NCBI RefSeq assembly: GCF_003337565.1
Contig: NZ_QPJL01000019.1
Location: 1-64,000, forward strand
Direction of reading: 5' to 3'
Source: Paracoccus lutimaris
GTDB lineage: Bacteria > Pseudomonadota > Alphaproteobacteria > Rhodobacterales > Rhodobacteraceae
Length of the DNA stretch: 64,000 nucleotides
This document shows, in pieces, positions 45,720 to 53,971 of this stretch (its first letter is position 1; every line of letters starts with the position of its first letter). The notes under the pieces were generated by a model, which saw only the letters and a list, made by a program, of their open reading frames with translations, did not search any database and was not told the origin of the DNA. The position numbers and the translations under genes were made by a program.

Positions 45720-45806
45720 GGGCGGGCCCCGGGTAGTTTCTTCCACTCTTGTCGCCGGGGCACGTCCTTCCTGATCGCGCCCTGGCCGCTCAGGCCCAGG
45801 GGCGGG

Positions 45807-46628
45807 TCACACCCCCGCCGCCCGCAGGTGGCGGGCAACGCCGGCGGCCTCATCCGCGGTGCAGCCATGGGCGACCAGCGGGCCGTCAAAGCCCTCGGCC
45901 CGCAGCCGGGCGACAAGCTCTGCGAAATCGACCACGCCGCTGCCGGCCGCGACAAAACCGCCATCCGGGGCACGATCCTTGGCATGCGCCATGGCGATAT
46001 GCGGGCCCAGCCGGCGAATCGCGTCGGCGATCACCGCGCGGCGGGTCCCATCCGAGGCGGTTTCAAACAGGTTCGCAGGGTCCAGCACGATCTTCAGCCT
46101 CGGGCTGCGAAGTTCGGCCAGCAGGCGTTCCGCCGCCGCCGCGTCCACGACGATATTGGCCAACTCCGGCTCAACCCCCAGATCGACGCCCTGCGTCTCG
46201 GCCTCGGCCAGCGCGTCGCGCATGGCGGCGATCATGTCGGTCCAAGCCGCGTCGCTGGCATTGTCGGGATGGGCGCGCCACTGGTCCCGCGCATCGCGCG
46301 TGCCGCTGCACAGCGTCACGATGGGCGCGCCGATCCTTGCCGCCGCCGCGATCACCGCGCGCAACCGCCGCGCGCCGTCGTGACGGACCAGCGGATCGGG
46401 ATGGGCCATGTTATAAGTGCCCGACAGCCCGGCAATGCCGATGCCGGTTTGGCGCGCGGCATCGACAATCGCCGCGCAAGTCGCCGCATCGACGCGCTCG
46501 GGCAGCGCCGGCAGGCCCGAGCAGCTGAAGTTGTAATGCACCGCATCGAACCCCGCAGCCTTCGCAGCCGCCATCACCGCAAGCGGGGTGGTGCCGGGAA
46601 AGCTGCGCGCGAAAATCCCCAGCTGCAT
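45807..46628 (-). CDS. sugar phosphate isomerase/epimerase (TIM barrel)
   Basis: A 273-residue AP-endonuclease-2-like TIM barrel protein. Family features: LGIFARSFP opening strand, VELE-type acidic positions in GVDLGVEPELANIV, KIVLDPANLFE, and MAHAKDR, which supply metal ligands in xylose isomerase-like enzymes. It is the last gene of the LacI-linked sugar operon, 125 bases after the transaldolase gene, which may mean a separate promoter. The exact reaction is unknown. Confidence 0.8.
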   Translation of the reverse strand: MQLGIFARSFPGTTPLAVMAAAKAAGFDAVHYNFSCSGLPALPERVDAATCAAIVDAARQTGIGIAGLSGTYNMAHPDPLVRHDGARRLRAVIAAAARIGAPIVTLCSGTRDARDQWRAHPDNASDAAWTDMIAAMRDALAEAETQGVDLGVEPELANIVVDAAAAERLLAELRSPRLKIVLDPANLFETASDGTRRAVIADAIRRLGPHIAMAHAKDRAPDGGFVAAGSGVVDFAELVARLRAEGFDGPLVAHGCTADEAAGVARHLRAAGV

Positions 46629-46753
46629 CAGATCGCCCCCTGTGATGCGGGCCGGATCGAGCCGCTTGGGTTTCGACCGTGGCGGACGACATGCCCGGCC
46701 CTTATTGCCTGCGGCCCCCCCGTCCCGCCGGGATCAGGGGGCCACGGCGTTCG

Positions 46754-47701
46754 TCATGCCGCCAGACGCGCGGCGACCAGCTTGATCAGCATCTGGTGAT
46801 CGGCGTCGAAATTGCGGATGCCCTCGGCCAGCTTTTCGGTGGCCATGGCATCGGCATTCATCTGCCAGCGGAAGGTCGCCTCGTCCATCGAGACCTTGGC
46901 CATGCCGCTGGCGCTCTCGGGTGACAGCGCGCGGGGCAGCGTGGCGGTGTCATTGCCCAGATCGTCCAGCAGCTTGGGCGAGATGGTCAGGTTGTCGCAA
47001 CCCGCCAAGGCCTTGATCTGGTCGGTATTGCGGAAGGACGCGCCCATGACCACGGTCTTGATGCCGTTCGACTTGTAATAGTCATAGATGCGGCGCACCG
47101 ACAGCACGCCCGGATCCTCGTCGGGGGCATAGCTGTCGCGGCCCTCGGCCTTTTTGTACCAGTCGGTGATCCGGCCCACGAAGGGCGAGATCAGGAAGGC
47201 GCCCGCATCGGCGCAAGCCACCGCCTGCGTCATGGAAAACAGCAGCGTCAGATTGCAATCGACGCCCTCTTTCTGAAGGATCTCGGCAGCGCGGATCCCC
47301 TCCCAGGTCGAGGCAAGCTTGATCAGGATCCGATCCTTGCCGATGCCGCGCGCGGCGTAATCGGCGACGATGGCACGGGCACGGTCGACGGATGCGGCAG
47401 TATCAAAGGACAGGCAGGCATCCACCTCGGTCGAGACGCGGCCGGGCACCAGTTCGGTCAGCGCGGCGCCCACGGCCACAGTCAGCGTGCCGGTCACATC
47501 CTCGGCGCTGCGGCCAGCCTTGCGGCCCGCCTCGATCTCGCGCGCGATCAGCGCCTCAGAGGCCGGATCCTTCAGCGCGGCCAGCACCAGCGAGGGGTTG
47601 GTCGTGCAATCGATGGGTTTGTATTTCTTGACCGCCGCGACTTCGCCGGTATCGGCGACGACGACGGTCATCTCTCTGAGTTGATCAAGCACGCTGGTCA
47701 T
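46754..47701 (-). CDS. tal: transaldolase
   Basis: A 315-residue class I aldolase of the TalB type. Landmarks are VVADTGEVAAVKKYKPIDCTTNPSLVLAA, the Schiff-base Lys in RILIKLASTWEGIRAA, NLTLLFSMTQAVACADAGAFLISPFVGRI, and NLTISPKLLDDL. It links sedoheptulose-7-phosphate and fructose-6-phosphate in the pentose phosphate pathway. Its place behind an epimerase and kinase gene suggests it handles the product of the imported sugar. Confidence 0.94.
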   Translation of the reverse strand: MTSVLDQLREMTVVVADTGEVAAVKKYKPIDCTTNPSLVLAALKDPASEALIAREIEAGRKAGRSAEDVTGTLTVAVGAALTELVPGRVSTEVDACLSFDTAASVDRARAIVADYAARGIGKDRILIKLASTWEGIRAAEILQKEGVDCNLTLLFSMTQAVACADAGAFLISPFVGRITDWYKKAEGRDSYAPDEDPGVLSVRRIYDYYKSNGIKTVVMGASFRNTDQIKALAGCDNLTISPKLLDDLGNDTATLPRALSPESASGMAKVSMDEATFRWQMNADAMATEKLAEGIRNFDADHQMLIKLVAARLAA

Positions 47702-47746
47702 GTCGGCCTTCCTTTCCTCGCATTCGCTTGGGTGTTGGGCGCGAAA

Positions 47747-48376
47747 TCAGCCCTTGGTCAAGATGTAATCGACCGAACCGGCCGTTTGCGCAACCACCCG
47801 GCCGTTCGGCAGGTCGTTCTGGTCCAGCTTGAAGTCGATCTCGGCCTCGGTCAGGTTATAGCCGGTCCAGCGCCGGCGCAGGCGGCGGCGCAGTTCCGCC
47901 TCGGGAACCTCGATCATCACGGTGGCGTCGAAATGCGGGCGCAGGCTGCGCCAGGGATCGGCGTCCAGCAGCAAGTAATTCCCCTCAGCCAGGATCAGGC
48001 GGGTTTCCGGGCCGATGATGCGGGCGCTGCCGCGCGAAATCTCAAGGTCGCGATCAAAGACCGGGACTGCCACCGCGCCCTCATCGGGGTCGCGCAGGCG
48101 GGCAAGCGCACTGCGCAACCCGCCCACATCGAACGTATCGGGCGCGCCCTTCCATGGGCGGCGGCCCATCGCATGCAGAACGGCATCGTCATAGTGAAAC
48201 CCGTCCATGGGCAGAATCGCGACCGGCTGGCCGGCCAAGGCGCGGGCCAGCTTTTCCACCAGCGTGGACTTGCCCGAGCCCGGCGCCCCGGCAATCGCCA
48301 GCACCTGCCGGCCCGGACGCGCGAGAAGCCCGCGCGCCACCTCAAGCAAAGCGTCGAAATTCACCCGCTGGGGCAT
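47747..48376 (-). CDS. FrcK-like sugar kinase (P-loop)
   Basis: A 209-residue P-loop kinase of the uridine kinase/pantothenate kinase fold: Walker A AIAGAPGSGKSTLVEKLA near residues 28-45, PMDGFHYDDAVL, and LILAEGNYLLLD. It matches the type of protein called FrcK in rhizobial fructose ABC operons; as a kinase of a free ketose it fits this operon. Its ATG shares one base with the epimerase stop (TGATG). The true substrate is not shown by sequence. Confidence 0.8.
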   Translation of the reverse strand: MPQRVNFDALLEVARGLLARPGRQVLAIAGAPGSGKSTLVEKLARALAGQPVAILPMDGFHYDDAVLHAMGRRPWKGAPDTFDVGGLRSALARLRDPDEGAVAVPVFDRDLEISRGSARIIGPETRLILAEGNYLLLDADPWRSLRPHFDATVMIEVPEAELRRRLRRRWTGYNLTEAEIDFKLDQNDLPNGRVVAQTAGSVDYILTKG

Positions 48377-49224
48377 CAGATCAACCGATATTGTTTCGCC
48401 TTGTTGCGCAGGAAGGGCAGGCCCTTGTCCATGACCTCTTCAAAGCTGTTGGCCACGGGACGCCAGACGGCCAGACCGTAACCCACCTCGGGCGGCATGT
48501 TGATAAAGCTTTCCATCGCCAGCCCCCCCTTGAAGCCGATGGCCGCCAATGCGCCGTAAACCTCGTCCCAGGCCACGGTCCCCTCGCCCGGGGTGCCGCG
48601 GTCGGATTCCGACAAGTGGATATAACGCAGATGGTCACGCGCATCGAGAATGCCGTTCGCCTGACCCTTTTCTTCGATATTCATGTGATAGGTGTCAAGG
48701 TGAACGAAGATATTGTCCGCGCCCACCCGCTCGATCATGTCCACGGACTGGCGGGCGGTGTTGATCAGATGGGTCTCATAGCGGTTCACCGCCTCGATCC
48801 CAAAGGCGATGCCCAGTTTTTTCGCGTGTTTCGCAGCAGCGGCCAGCGCGCGGGCGATGTTGTCGTATTCAGCCTCGGTCGGGGGCACGCCGGTACGCTG
48901 GCCGATGCCGCCATAGGTCACGCCCGACAGCGCCTCGCAGCCCATCGCGGCGGCGACATCCATCGCCTCGATCAGATGGGCGATGGCGCCATCGGGATTG
49001 ATGCTGGCCCAGTTGCGTTCGGGCAGACCCAGCGAGGCCACGGCCCGCATCTGGTGCTTTTCCAGCAGCGCGCGGGTATGGGGCGCATCGACGGCCGGCG
49101 CATTCAGCAGCGCGATCTCAATGAAGTCCATCTGATAGGCCGCGGCGGCGGGAATGGTCCTTTCGGCGCCTGCGCGGTCCCAGTTCATCGTCCACATGCT
49201 GGTGTGAACGCCAAAACCTTCCAT
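48376..49224 (-). CDS. D-tagatose/D-allulose 3-epimerase-like enzyme
   Basis: A 282-residue TIM barrel. The metal ligands Glu144 (GIEAVNRYETH), Asp177 (HLDTYHMNIEE), His203 (YIHLSESDRG) and Glu238 (AMESF) stand at the spacing known for ketose 3-epimerases, each eight less than Glu152, Asp185, His211 and Glu246 of the Pseudomonas cichorii enzyme. GEGTVAWDEVYGAL also fits. It would convert a ketose such as allulose, tagatose or sorbose, but LsrH-like or polyol-related activities are possible. Coupled to the kinase gene; three bases after the permease gene. Confidence 0.85.
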   Translation of the reverse strand: MEGFGVHTSMWTMNWDRAGAERTIPAAAAYQMDFIEIALLNAPAVDAPHTRALLEKHQMRAVASLGLPERNWASINPDGAIAHLIEAMDVAAAMGCEALSGVTYGGIGQRTGVPPTEAEYDNIARALAAAAKHAKKLGIAFGIEAVNRYETHLINTARQSVDMIERVGADNIFVHLDTYHMNIEEKGQANGILDARDHLRYIHLSESDRGTPGEGTVAWDEVYGALAAIGFKGGLAMESFINMPPEVGYGLAVWRPVANSFEEVMDKGLPFLRNKAKQYRLI

Positions 49225-49227
49225 GGT

Positions 49228-50217
49228 TCAGTCCTTTCTGCGAAATATTGCGGCCAACTGCTCTGAGCGCAGGATCATCACGGCGATCAGGAACAGGCCC
49301 CAGACGGCGGTTGCAAGATGTTGGTTGGCACCGATCAGGTTCAGTCCCGAGGACAGGACCTGCAGGATCAGCACCGACAGGATCACCGGCGCGACCTTGC
49401 CATGGCCGCCGAACGGGTCGATCCCGCCAAGAAAGATCGCCAGCACCGTGACCAGCAGCAGGGCCTCGCCATGACCGACGCGGACCGAGTTGAACCGCGC
49501 GGCCATCAGGATGCCGGCGACGGCGCAAAGCGTGCCCGACAGCGCATAGATCATCACCAGCGTACGCTTGGTATCGATGCCGGAATATTCGGTGGCGCGG
49601 ATGTTTGAGCCGACCATATAGACCGCGAATCCGTGGCGTGAACGGCGCAGCATCACATGCCAGACCAGCGCCACCAGCCCGAACAGGATCAGCGGCACCG
49701 GCAGGCCCAGAAACGTGCCGTGCCCCAGCACGGCCAGCGCCGGCGGAAAGCCCGAAATGTCACCGCCCCGGGTCAGAAACTCGCCCAGGCCGCGCAGAAA
49801 GATCATCATCGCCAGCGAGACAAGGATCGGATGCGCGCCGATATAGGCGATGACCGCACCCATGACCGCCCCGGCCAGCGTGCCGACGACCAGCGCCGCG
49901 ACCACGCCCAGGGCGATGGCGCCCAGCCCGGCCTCGGGCCCGCCGAATTGCAGCATGACCCAGGCCAGCGCCAGGCCCGAGATATTGGCGGTATAGACAA
50001 TCGCCAGATTGAACCCGCCCGAGATCATCGGCGCCAGCATCGCCAGCGTCAAAAGCCCCAGCAGCGGCGCCTGAAACCCCATCGAGGACAGGCTGGGCCC
50101 GGTCAGGAATTTCGGGCTGGCAAGGCTGAAACCCAGCACCATCACCGCCATCAGGATCAGCAGGCCGAATGTCTCGCGCCCAAGGATCGTCCGCGCGCGT
50201 TGGATCACATCGCTCAT
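49228..50217 (-). CDS. sugar ABC transporter permease (second)
   Basis: A 329-residue permease of the RbsC/BPD_transp_2 type with eight to ten helices. It has the GGFNLAIVYTANISGLAL and GAHPILVSLAMMIFLRG segments and the cytoplasmic loop MVGSNIRATEYSGID that contacts the ATPase. With the neighbouring permease it should form a heterodimeric channel. Its ATG overlaps the stop of the upstream permease by 4 bp. Confidence 0.9.
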   Translation of the reverse strand: MSDVIQRARTILGRETFGLLILMAVMVLGFSLASPKFLTGPSLSSMGFQAPLLGLLTLAMLAPMISGGFNLAIVYTANISGLALAWVMLQFGGPEAGLGAIALGVVAALVVGTLAGAVMGAVIAYIGAHPILVSLAMMIFLRGLGEFLTRGGDISGFPPALAVLGHGTFLGLPVPLILFGLVALVWHVMLRRSRHGFAVYMVGSNIRATEYSGIDTKRTLVMIYALSGTLCAVAGILMAARFNSVRVGHGEALLLVTVLAIFLGGIDPFGGHGKVAPVILSVLILQVLSSGLNLIGANQHLATAVWGLFLIAVMILRSEQLAAIFRRKD

Positions 50218-51209
50218 TTCCGGCCTCCGCTGCGAAGATTGCCCAGACCGGCAAACGAGATGTTCGAGGTCGAGATCGCGATCAGGATCGCCGCACCGAT
50301 GATCATCTGGAACGCAAAGGGCGAAATTCCCAGCAGGTTCAGCCCGTTCTGCGTCACCGCCACGAACATCACCCCCAGCACACAGCCGGTGACGGTGCCG
50401 CGCCCGCCGCCAAGGCGCGCACCGCCCAGAACCACAGCCGCCAGCACCTCAAGCTCGCGTCCGTAAAGGGCATTGGGGACGACCTCTTGCACGATATTGA
50501 CCTGCATCAGCCCGGCGATCCCGGCCATCAGCCCGCACCAGCCGAATGCCAAAGCCTGCATCACGGCGATGCTGACACCGGCGCGGCGGGCGCCCTCGGG
50601 GTTGTCGCCGAATGCGTAAAGCTGGCGACCCAGATTGCTGCGCCGGATCAAAAGCCATGTCGCGCCCACGCAGACCACCATGACGGTAAAGGGCAGGGTC
50701 AATTCAGACCAGGTGCCGTCAGCGGCCTCGTGCTCGAACAGGATCACGCGGGCGGTCCACCAGTCGGGCAGCGCATAGATGCTGCGCCCGCCGCTGATGA
50801 ACATCAAAAGCCCGAAATAGGCGTTGAAGGTGGCGATGGTGACCACGATCGAAATGATGCGGAAACGCTGGATCAGCCCGGCATTGATCAGTCCCAGCAG
50901 GACGCCAAGGCTGCCGCAGACCAGAAAGCCCAGCACCCAGTTGCCGCCGCCGATGCCCATCAGGATCTTGGCGGCCAGATATTGCACGACCGAGGCCGCG
51001 ACGGCGAAGGAAATGTCGATCCCCCCGGCGATCAGCACCACCAAAAGCCCTACCGCCCAGATCAGGTTGACCGAGTTGTTGTTCAAGAGCGAGGTGATAT
51101 TGGCCATGGTCAGGAAGGTGTCGGTGGTCAGCGACAGGCCAATGCACAGCAGGACCAGCACCACCAGCAGCCGGAATTCGACCTGACGGTTGCGCAGAAG
51201 GTTACTCAT
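50214..51209 (-). CDS. sugar ABC transporter permease (first)
   Basis: A 331-residue RbsC-type permease with AGGIDISFAVAASVVQYLAAKILM and the ATPase-contacting loop AFGDNPEGARRAGVSIAVMQ. A short soluble insertion around residues 140-165 is more polar than usual. It overlaps the ATPase gene by 8 bp. Confidence 0.9.
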   Translation of the reverse strand: MSNLLRNRQVEFRLLVVLVLLCIGLSLTTDTFLTMANITSLLNNNSVNLIWAVGLLVVLIAGGIDISFAVAASVVQYLAAKILMGIGGGNWVLGFLVCGSLGVLLGLINAGLIQRFRIISIVVTIATFNAYFGLLMFISGGRSIYALPDWWTARVILFEHEAADGTWSELTLPFTVMVVCVGATWLLIRRSNLGRQLYAFGDNPEGARRAGVSIAVMQALAFGWCGLMAGIAGLMQVNIVQEVVPNALYGRELEVLAAVVLGGARLGGGRGTVTGCVLGVMFVAVTQNGLNLLGISPFAFQMIIGAAILIAISTSNISFAGLGNLRSGGRK

Positions 51210-52707
51210 AGATCACCTCTTCCAGCGCATGGACCGAGACCTTGCGCGGATCGTATTCGCCGGCGATACGGCCCTGCGCCATGTGCAGGACGCGGTCGGC
51301 GTTATACAGCACCTCGCTGACCTCATCCGAGATCAGCAGGATCGCCAGCCCCTGCTCGGCCAGATCGCGCACGATGCGGAATATCCCCGCCCGCGCGCCG
51401 ACATCGACACCGACCGTCGGGCTGTCCAGGATCAGCAGCTTTGGCTGGGTCGCCAGCCATTTCGCCAGCACCACCTTTTGCTGATTGCCCCCCGACAGGG
51501 TCGAGATGGCATCATCAGGCTGGCCGATCTTGATGCCCAGCCGCGTGACCCAGCCCCGGATCAGATCGATCTTTTGCGGGTTCGAGATCAGCCCGAACCG
51601 GTCCAGAAGACGGTCCAAAACCGAGATCGCGGCATTGTCGGCAATGGATTGCTTTTGCAGCAGGCCCAGATGCAGCCGATCCTCGGAAACATAGGCCATA
51701 CCCTGCGAAATCGCCTCGCGGATCGAGGCGGGACGATAGGGCTGATCGTGCAGACGCATCTGGCCGGATATGGGCTGGCTCATGCCCATCATCGCATGCG
51801 CAAGTTCCGTGCGGCCCGCGCCCAAAAGACCAATCAGGCCGACGACCTCGCCCTGGCGGATGGTCAGGTCGATCCCCTCGAACTGGCCGGGCAGGCCAAG
51901 GTCCTGCGCCTGAAACACGACCGGCGCCGTGGCCATGTCGCGGGCGGTGACGTGATCCTCCAGCAGATGGCCGGTCATCAGCTCGCCCAGCCGGGCCTGG
52001 GTCATGCCCGCGGTCGGATAGACGCCGACCAGCTTGCCGTCGCGCACGACCGTGACGCGGCTGGCGATGTCCAGCACCTCGGCCAGACGGTGGCTGACAA
52101 AGACGATGGCAACGCCATCCGCCGAAAGCCGGCGCACGATTTCCAGCAGGCGGTCGGTTTCGGATTGGGTCAGCGAGGCGGTCGGCTCATCCATGAAGAT
52201 CAGCCGCGCCTCGTTCATCAGTGCGCGGGCGATGGCCACGACCTGACATTGCGCGATGGGCAGCGTCTCAAGCGACGCGTCCAGATCCAGCGTGACGCCC
52301 AGCCGCGCCAGCACGACGCGGGCGCGGTCCTTCATGCCGCGATAATCGACGCCGCGCGGGCGCAGGCCGACCATCTCGTCAAAGGCGATGTTCTCGGCCA
52401 CGCTCATGTTGGGAAACAGCGCCAGATCCTGCCAGATCACGGAAACGCCCCGCGCCCGCGACTGCACCGGAGTAATGCTCTCCAGCCGTTCGCCGAACAA
52501 CTCGAATGCCTCGGCCCCGTCCGGCTGATAGACGCCGGTCACAATCTTGATCAGCGTCGATTTCCCGCAGCCATTTTCACCGGCAAGGCAATGCACCTCG
52601 CCCTCGCGCACGTCGAAATCGACGCCGTCCAGCGCCTTGACGCCCCCAAATACCTTCGAGACGCCCTTGAGGCGCAGCGCATGCCGCGCCGCCCCGTCAT
52701 CCAGCAT
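51202..52707 (-). CDS. sugar ABC transporter ATPase, RbsA type
   Basis: A 501-residue double ATPase. The N-terminal half has Walker A GENGCGKSTLIKI, and IAQCQVVAIARALMNEARLIFMDEPTASLT supplies signature and Walker B. The C-terminal half has a degenerate Walker A (GLLGAGRTELA), signature LSGGNQQKVVLAKWL and LLILDSPTVGVDVG. The unusual first signature (IAQCQ for SGG-Q) is typical of RbsA-type N-terminal halves. The ATG at 52707 is preferred over a GTG at 52716 because GGGAGG lies nine bases before the ATG. Confidence 0.93.
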   Translation of the reverse strand: MLDDGAARHALRLKGVSKVFGGVKALDGVDFDVREGEVHCLAGENGCGKSTLIKIVTGVYQPDGAEAFELFGERLESITPVQSRARGVSVIWQDLALFPNMSVAENIAFDEMVGLRPRGVDYRGMKDRARVVLARLGVTLDLDASLETLPIAQCQVVAIARALMNEARLIFMDEPTASLTQSETDRLLEIVRRLSADGVAIVFVSHRLAEVLDIASRVTVVRDGKLVGVYPTAGMTQARLGELMTGHLLEDHVTARDMATAPVVFQAQDLGLPGQFEGIDLTIRQGEVVGLIGLLGAGRTELAHAMMGMSQPISGQMRLHDQPYRPASIREAISQGMAYVSEDRLHLGLLQKQSIADNAAISVLDRLLDRFGLISNPQKIDLIRGWVTRLGIKIGQPDDAISTLSGGNQQKVVLAKWLATQPKLLILDSPTVGVDVGARAGIFRIVRDLAEQGLAILLISDEVSEVLYNADRVLHMAQGRIAGEYDPRKVSVHALEEVIYE

Positions 52708-52778
52708 GACGTTCACCCTCCCAGATGGGCCACGGGCGCAGCCGCCCGTGGCATATTCTTGTGATCGGAATCCGGGGC

Positions 52779-53759
52779 TTACAGCCCCTGATCAGCCAGA
52801 CCGTCCACCGTTTCCTTGTTCAGTTCCAACAGGTTGTCGGTGATGATGTCGCGGCCCTCGGCATCGGGCTGCACGACGCCCAGACCGGGAATGTCGTCGC
52901 CAGCTTTAATTTCCTGGCCGTCGGCCAGCATCTTGCCCAGCGTGACAAAGACCTCGCCAGCCTGCGCGGGGTTCCACATATAGCCGCCGGTCAGGACGTC
53001 CGAATGCACCATCTTGCGGCCCTGCCCCGGCGAGAACGGGCCAAGCACGGCGATCTCGCCGGTCTTGCGGCGTTCCTCGATGGCGCGGCCCGCACCGATC
53101 GGACCCTGGCTGCCAAAAGCCAGGAAGCCGCGCAGATCCGGGTTCGCGGAGATCAGGTCCAGCGCCGTCGCGCGGCTGTCGTCGACGTTCTCGGCCACGC
53201 CATAGCGTTCGCCGATCAGCTCAAGATCGGGGCGGTTTTCCTTCAGCCAGGCAATCGCCGCATCCGCCCAGGCATTGTGCAGCGGCACCGTCAGCGAGCC
53301 GACGAACACCGCATATTTGCCCGGACCCGGCGTCTTGTCCGAGAACAGCTTGGCATGCGCCTCGCCAAAGCCCGTGGCCGAGGCCAGCTCAAAGTCCCAG
53401 TCCACATTGGTCAGGCCGGGGCCTTCATGCGCGACGACCTTGATGCCGGCATCGCGAGCCTTTTTCAGCACCGGCTCAAGCGCGGCCTCGTCATTGGGAA
53501 CGACGCCGATCACGTCGACGCCCTTGGCGATCAGGTCCTCGATGGCCTGCACCTGCAGGGCCGGATCGGCCGAAACCGGGCCGATCATCTCGGCATTGAC
53601 GCCCAGTTCACCGGCGCGTTTCTTGATGCCGGCCTCCATGGCGTTGAACCACGGAATACCACCGATCTTGACGACGATGCCCATGTCCTGGGCCTGAACC
53701 GCGCCCGACAGACCGGCCGATATGGCAACGGCGCTGGCGAAAGCCAGAATTCTTTTCAT
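52779..53759 (-). CDS. sugar-binding periplasmic protein
   Basis: A 326-residue periplasmic binding protein, PBP1/RbsB-LsrB type. The signal peptide is about 1-23 (AVQAQ-DM), followed by two alternating Rossmann-like lobes with IGPVSADPALQVQAIEDLIAKGVDVIGVVPND and AVFVGSLTVPLHNAWADAAIAWL. The GGAGGATGAG just before the ATG at 53759 supports the start. First gene of the operon; the sugar is probably a ketose or polyol given the downstream enzymes. Confidence 0.9.
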   Translation of the reverse strand: MKRILAFASAVAISAGLSGAVQAQDMGIVVKIGGIPWFNAMEAGIKKRAGELGVNAEMIGPVSADPALQVQAIEDLIAKGVDVIGVVPNDEAALEPVLKKARDAGIKVVAHEGPGLTNVDWDFELASATGFGEAHAKLFSDKTPGPGKYAVFVGSLTVPLHNAWADAAIAWLKENRPDLELIGERYGVAENVDDSRATALDLISANPDLRGFLAFGSQGPIGAGRAIEERRKTGEIAVLGPFSPGQGRKMVHSDVLTGGYMWNPAQAGEVFVTLGKMLADGQEIKAGDDIPGLGVVQPDAEGRDIITDNLLELNKETVDGLADQGL

Positions 53760-53822
53760 CTCATCCTCCCTTCGGGGCGCAAGGCCCCGTCCACCCGGTC
53801 GCCCCGCTTGTGCGCGGGGCTT

Positions 53823-53840
53823 GTGCAATCGATTGTGCAA
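53823..53840. promoter_or_regulatory. candidate LacI-family operator 1
   Basis: GTGCAATCGATTGTGCAA with the CAATCGATTG palindrome at its centre, 64 bases before the binding-protein ATG. On the minus strand it contains GCACAATCGAT, the same 11-mer as site 2. LacI proteins bind such CG-centred palindromes. Confidence 0.65.
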
Positions 53841-53901
53841 TCAGCTTCAAAAAAAGACCGCCAGCGTTTCATCCGCAGAAAAAACCAATGCGATCCAGCA
53901 T

Positions 53902-53917
53902 GCACAATCGATATTGC
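53902..53917. promoter_or_regulatory. candidate LacI-family operator 2
   Basis: GCACAATCGATATTGC, sharing the exact 11-mer GCACAATCGAT with site 1, 55 bases before the lacI-type gene. The paired sites would allow joint control of the operon and autoregulation. Confidence 0.6.
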
Positions 53918-53971
53918 TAATTAACAGCGATTCGCGTCATCCTGTCAAGAATTTCGCGAACGGGGGTTCCG

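Noticed and set aside
43857..45746. A 629-codon minus-strand frame opposite the Ro gene
   Set aside because: Antisense shadow; the plus strand has TROVE and VWA motifs and a ribosome site.
42187..45806. CRISPR-linked CARF system
   Set aside because: The CARF-like domain belongs to RtcR with a sigma-54 AAA+ domain; there are no cas genes or repeat arrays in the window.
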